From the NCBI GenBank assembly GCA_902806595.1, contig CADCXC010000003.1:496001-560000 (forward strand): a stretch of 64,000 nucleotides of DNA, read 5' to 3'. Origin of the DNA: Pyrenopolyporus hunteri. Lineage: Eukaryota; Ascomycota; Sordariomycetes; Xylariales; Hypoxylaceae. The position numbers were made by a program, and so were the translations under genes. The notes beneath the pieces are model-generated. The model was not told the origin of the DNA. It was given only the letters and a program-made list of their open reading frames with translations, and searched no databases. Shown here piece by piece: positions 61,777 through 64,000 of this stretch; positions within the stretch are counted from its first letter, which is position 1; each line of letters opens with the position of its first letter.

Positions 61777-63064
61777 TCATACCTCTTCCTCGCTATCCCT
61801 CGACGTATGCACCGTAATATCATATTGTATGACTTTTCGAATACCCCAAGCCCCTCCCACAGCGCCGGCGCGATCCCCCTCCAACATGTGTTCCCGGCTA
61901 TTGCTACCGCCGACAGACTGCCGCCCCTGTACAGAAGTCACGCGCGTGCTCAGCAACTTACTGTCACCCCTAATTGGTGCCCAGTAGTTACGATTTGAGC
62001 TCTCCGTTTGTTGACTCCGCTTATAACTAGCCGAAGTACGCCTCGAGGTAGACATGAAGATGGAGGGGAACAGCCAGTTGAGGGGGCCCTTGCACATCGG
62101 GAGACACGCACAGATAATCGCGACGTTCTCCTCGATCACGGTCCAAGTCGACGATACGATGTCGTAGGTAGGGTCGGAACTCGTCGATGAAAAGTCAAGC
62201 GTCTGCATACGTAGGATACTCGTTATCGTTACGCTGATTAGTCGGTCAGCCTAGCCCCTATTTCCGTTTAAGCCGTCAATGATTAGAAAGCAGCCGGTTC
62301 GACACTCACAATATCCCCAATGCAAACACGATCATCAGCGCCCATTTCTGCTTCGTCGGGAGATTAGATCGGAAGATGGGTTGCATGGGAAGCATGAGGA
62401 TTATAACATCCGTAGTGATCGAGAAACCCGCATTCGCATACCAGTTACCCGTGACGCTAATACACGTCCCCGGCACCGACTTATCCCAGGCTCTCCTAAT
62501 CGGCGTGCATTGCCATATAGACGCGGTGGTGGTTGCGAGCATGTAGCTCAGAATGACGCTCAGCAAAATGTAGCACGATATTCTAAACCACCGCTGAAGG
62601 AAAATACGGAGATACAATAGCACGATAGACGCCTTGGTCATGTTTAGGGTGAGCTTGTAGAAGGCTTGCGCAACGTAGTAGAGCTTTTCCGCATCAGTCT
62701 TCTGCCTTATCTAGTTGGGATCCCGCAACTGACGTGTGTTTACCTTTAGTGCCAGCACCTGGTCCTCGGCCGGGATATTGTAGATATGTTGTCCAAACCC
62801 ATGCAAGCAAGCAGCTATCAGAAGCCCCGAGACAGCTTGGGCGAATGCCTGAAGGTTAAAGAGTCAGTCATGGCAGACGATTCGATTCTGCAGTCCGAGT
62901 TCACGTACCCAAGAGACCATAATCATCCCATCATCCCATCCTAGCTTCGATCCTGTTTTCAGTCGAGATGAAATCCGTATAGCTAGGAACACAGGAGTCA
63001 AGATGAAGAAGACTATGCAGGGAACTTCTATATCGATAACATTATCATCCATGAGTGAGCCCAT
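61777..63064 (-). CDS. Fungal rhodopsin-like seven-transmembrane protein, 369 aa
   Basis: Integral membrane protein of the fungal rhodopsin-like (PTH11-related) type. Four exons: 63064-62909, 62848-62744, 62701-62310, 62233-61777; GT-AG introns of 60, 42 and 76 nt; phases close to 1110 nt. I start at the ATG giving MGSLMDDN, because the open frame upstream begins only with GTG. Hydrophobic segments lie at about 13-31, 46-67, 96-120, 127-150, 175-193, 205-226 and 246-265. The family hallmark LGWDDG follows the first helix. WQCTPIRRAWD in the extracellular loop and GNWYANAGFSITTDVIILMLP before helix 5 are also typical. A hydrophilic Ser/Arg-rich tail follows. Ligand and role are unknown; relatives are proposed receptors. 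Confidence 0.9.
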
Positions 63065-64000
63065 CCTCACCACAGTTGCTGTTATACAATATGCATCAGT
63101 TTATCAGATATCCTCCACGATCTCGGGGCGATGTAAGCTATCTAAGTAGATATATGTAGCTTTCTCATATTCAAGAGAATTTCTCTTCCAAATTCGTTTC
63201 GATATGAGCTACCTAAAAGGGAAGCCTCTGAACCAGGCACTTGGACTTCTCTGGTGGTCACAGGTCTTACTACTGCTCCTCACAATTAGACGAAGACATT
63301 GAATTCGCAGATCGGCAATTGAAGTGAATACGCGCGTTCTCGGACCAAGAATTGGCATCGCAGCTCTATCAGACTGTTTCCTCCCGAGGTTTGAACATGG
63401 CTCGCTCCATAAGGTATGACAAACTTGGTTTCTTAACCTCGAGGGCGATTGAATCTTGCGTCTCCCGAGCTTCCCGGCTCGGAAGACTACATAATAAGGT
63501 CACCGGAATCCATACTCGTACTTCTATGCTCACTTGTTTGGTTGCAATAGAATCTACCGAGCGAGCCCACATTTCAATAGAACACATACAGATAGCCCAA
63601 TCGCACGCGCCAAGGAGAAGGGGAGGGTATGAAAGACGACCGTGGGGTTCTTCTTAGTCACGTCCACATCGTTCCAGCCCAACAAGTCCCCATCACATCG
63701 ATTAGGTGATCTTGTATAAATCATACGGCATGTGTCTTGTTCCTATACGGCCATTCCACAGGGTAGGCTGGACATTATCCAGTATATCAATCCGGACACC
63801 GATTCTTCCCTCGAAGGACTCGCCCAACTCATACCGCATTAGTCACCCTAGGGCGGGATACATCCATAGACGTCGAGATCTGAAGTTACATCGGAAGCGT
63901 AACGCAATGTGGAAGTCGGCCACTCGACTAAGCAGTATTTCCGCTACGACTCTGGGTGGGCCAAGATCGGTGTACGCCTATCTCGTTGATCGCCGATATT
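63065..64000. other. Right flank, no firm gene
   Basis: Upstream of the 7TM gene. Overlapping open frames on both strands at about 63352-63657 show no recognisable protein character; one may be part of a gene running out of the window. Confidence 0.4.

Overview
This window comes from a filamentous ascomycete (Pezizomycotina). Genes carry short GT-AG introns of about 42-190 nt, there is a fungal non-reducing polyketide synthase, a fungal rhodopsin-like 7TM protein and a DUF6594 relic, and a 22 kb block shows heavy RIP-like (repeat-induced point mutation) C-to-T damage. Spacers are littered with the palindromic AGGT/ACCT (GGTACC, CCTAGG) motif. I cannot name the species.

Layout. Positions 1-4.8 kb hold one unrecognised ORF (2619-3488). 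Positions 4.84-12.82 kb (minus strand) are one five-exon gene for a 2556-residue non-reducing PKS with order SAT-KS-AT-PT-ACP-CMeT-esterase/TE. After a 3.5 kb gene-free spacer lies a seven-exon FAD monooxygenase on the same strand (16.37-17.96 kb). The two look like a minimal methylated-orsellinate-type biosynthetic pair; no transporter, P450 or regulator is visible beside them. From 18 to 30 kb the window is gene-poor: a 361-residue protein with weak RTC5-like resemblance, a 156-residue orphan, a broken DUF6594 gene and a poly-serine protein. Then come housekeeping genes: 60S ribosomal protein L16/L13a (five exons) and a Ubl+BAG co-chaperone whose expected ATG reads GTG.

From about 35.44 to 57.33 kb lies an extremely AT-rich, gene-free block. 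In it C survives almost only as CpG, whereas CpA, CpT and CpC have been converted nearly completely. Copies of one repeat sit at both edges, and the right copy is mutated only in its first half, so it gives a before/after comparison. Two patches inside the block are undamaged: a 1.3 kb island of nested satellites (14-bp, 38-50-bp and 12-bp arrays) and a 771-bp foldback element with an 8-bp target-site duplication. The block is a candidate heterochromatic or centromeric domain.

Beyond the block, normal sequence resumes within 420 bp of a glutaredoxin gene with a mitochondrial-type leader. It is followed by an AIM18-like chalcone-isomerase-fold mitochondrial protein and a four-exon rhodopsin-like 7TM protein.

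All exon structures were derived by hand from splice signals, reading phase and recognisable protein continuity. No database search was possible.
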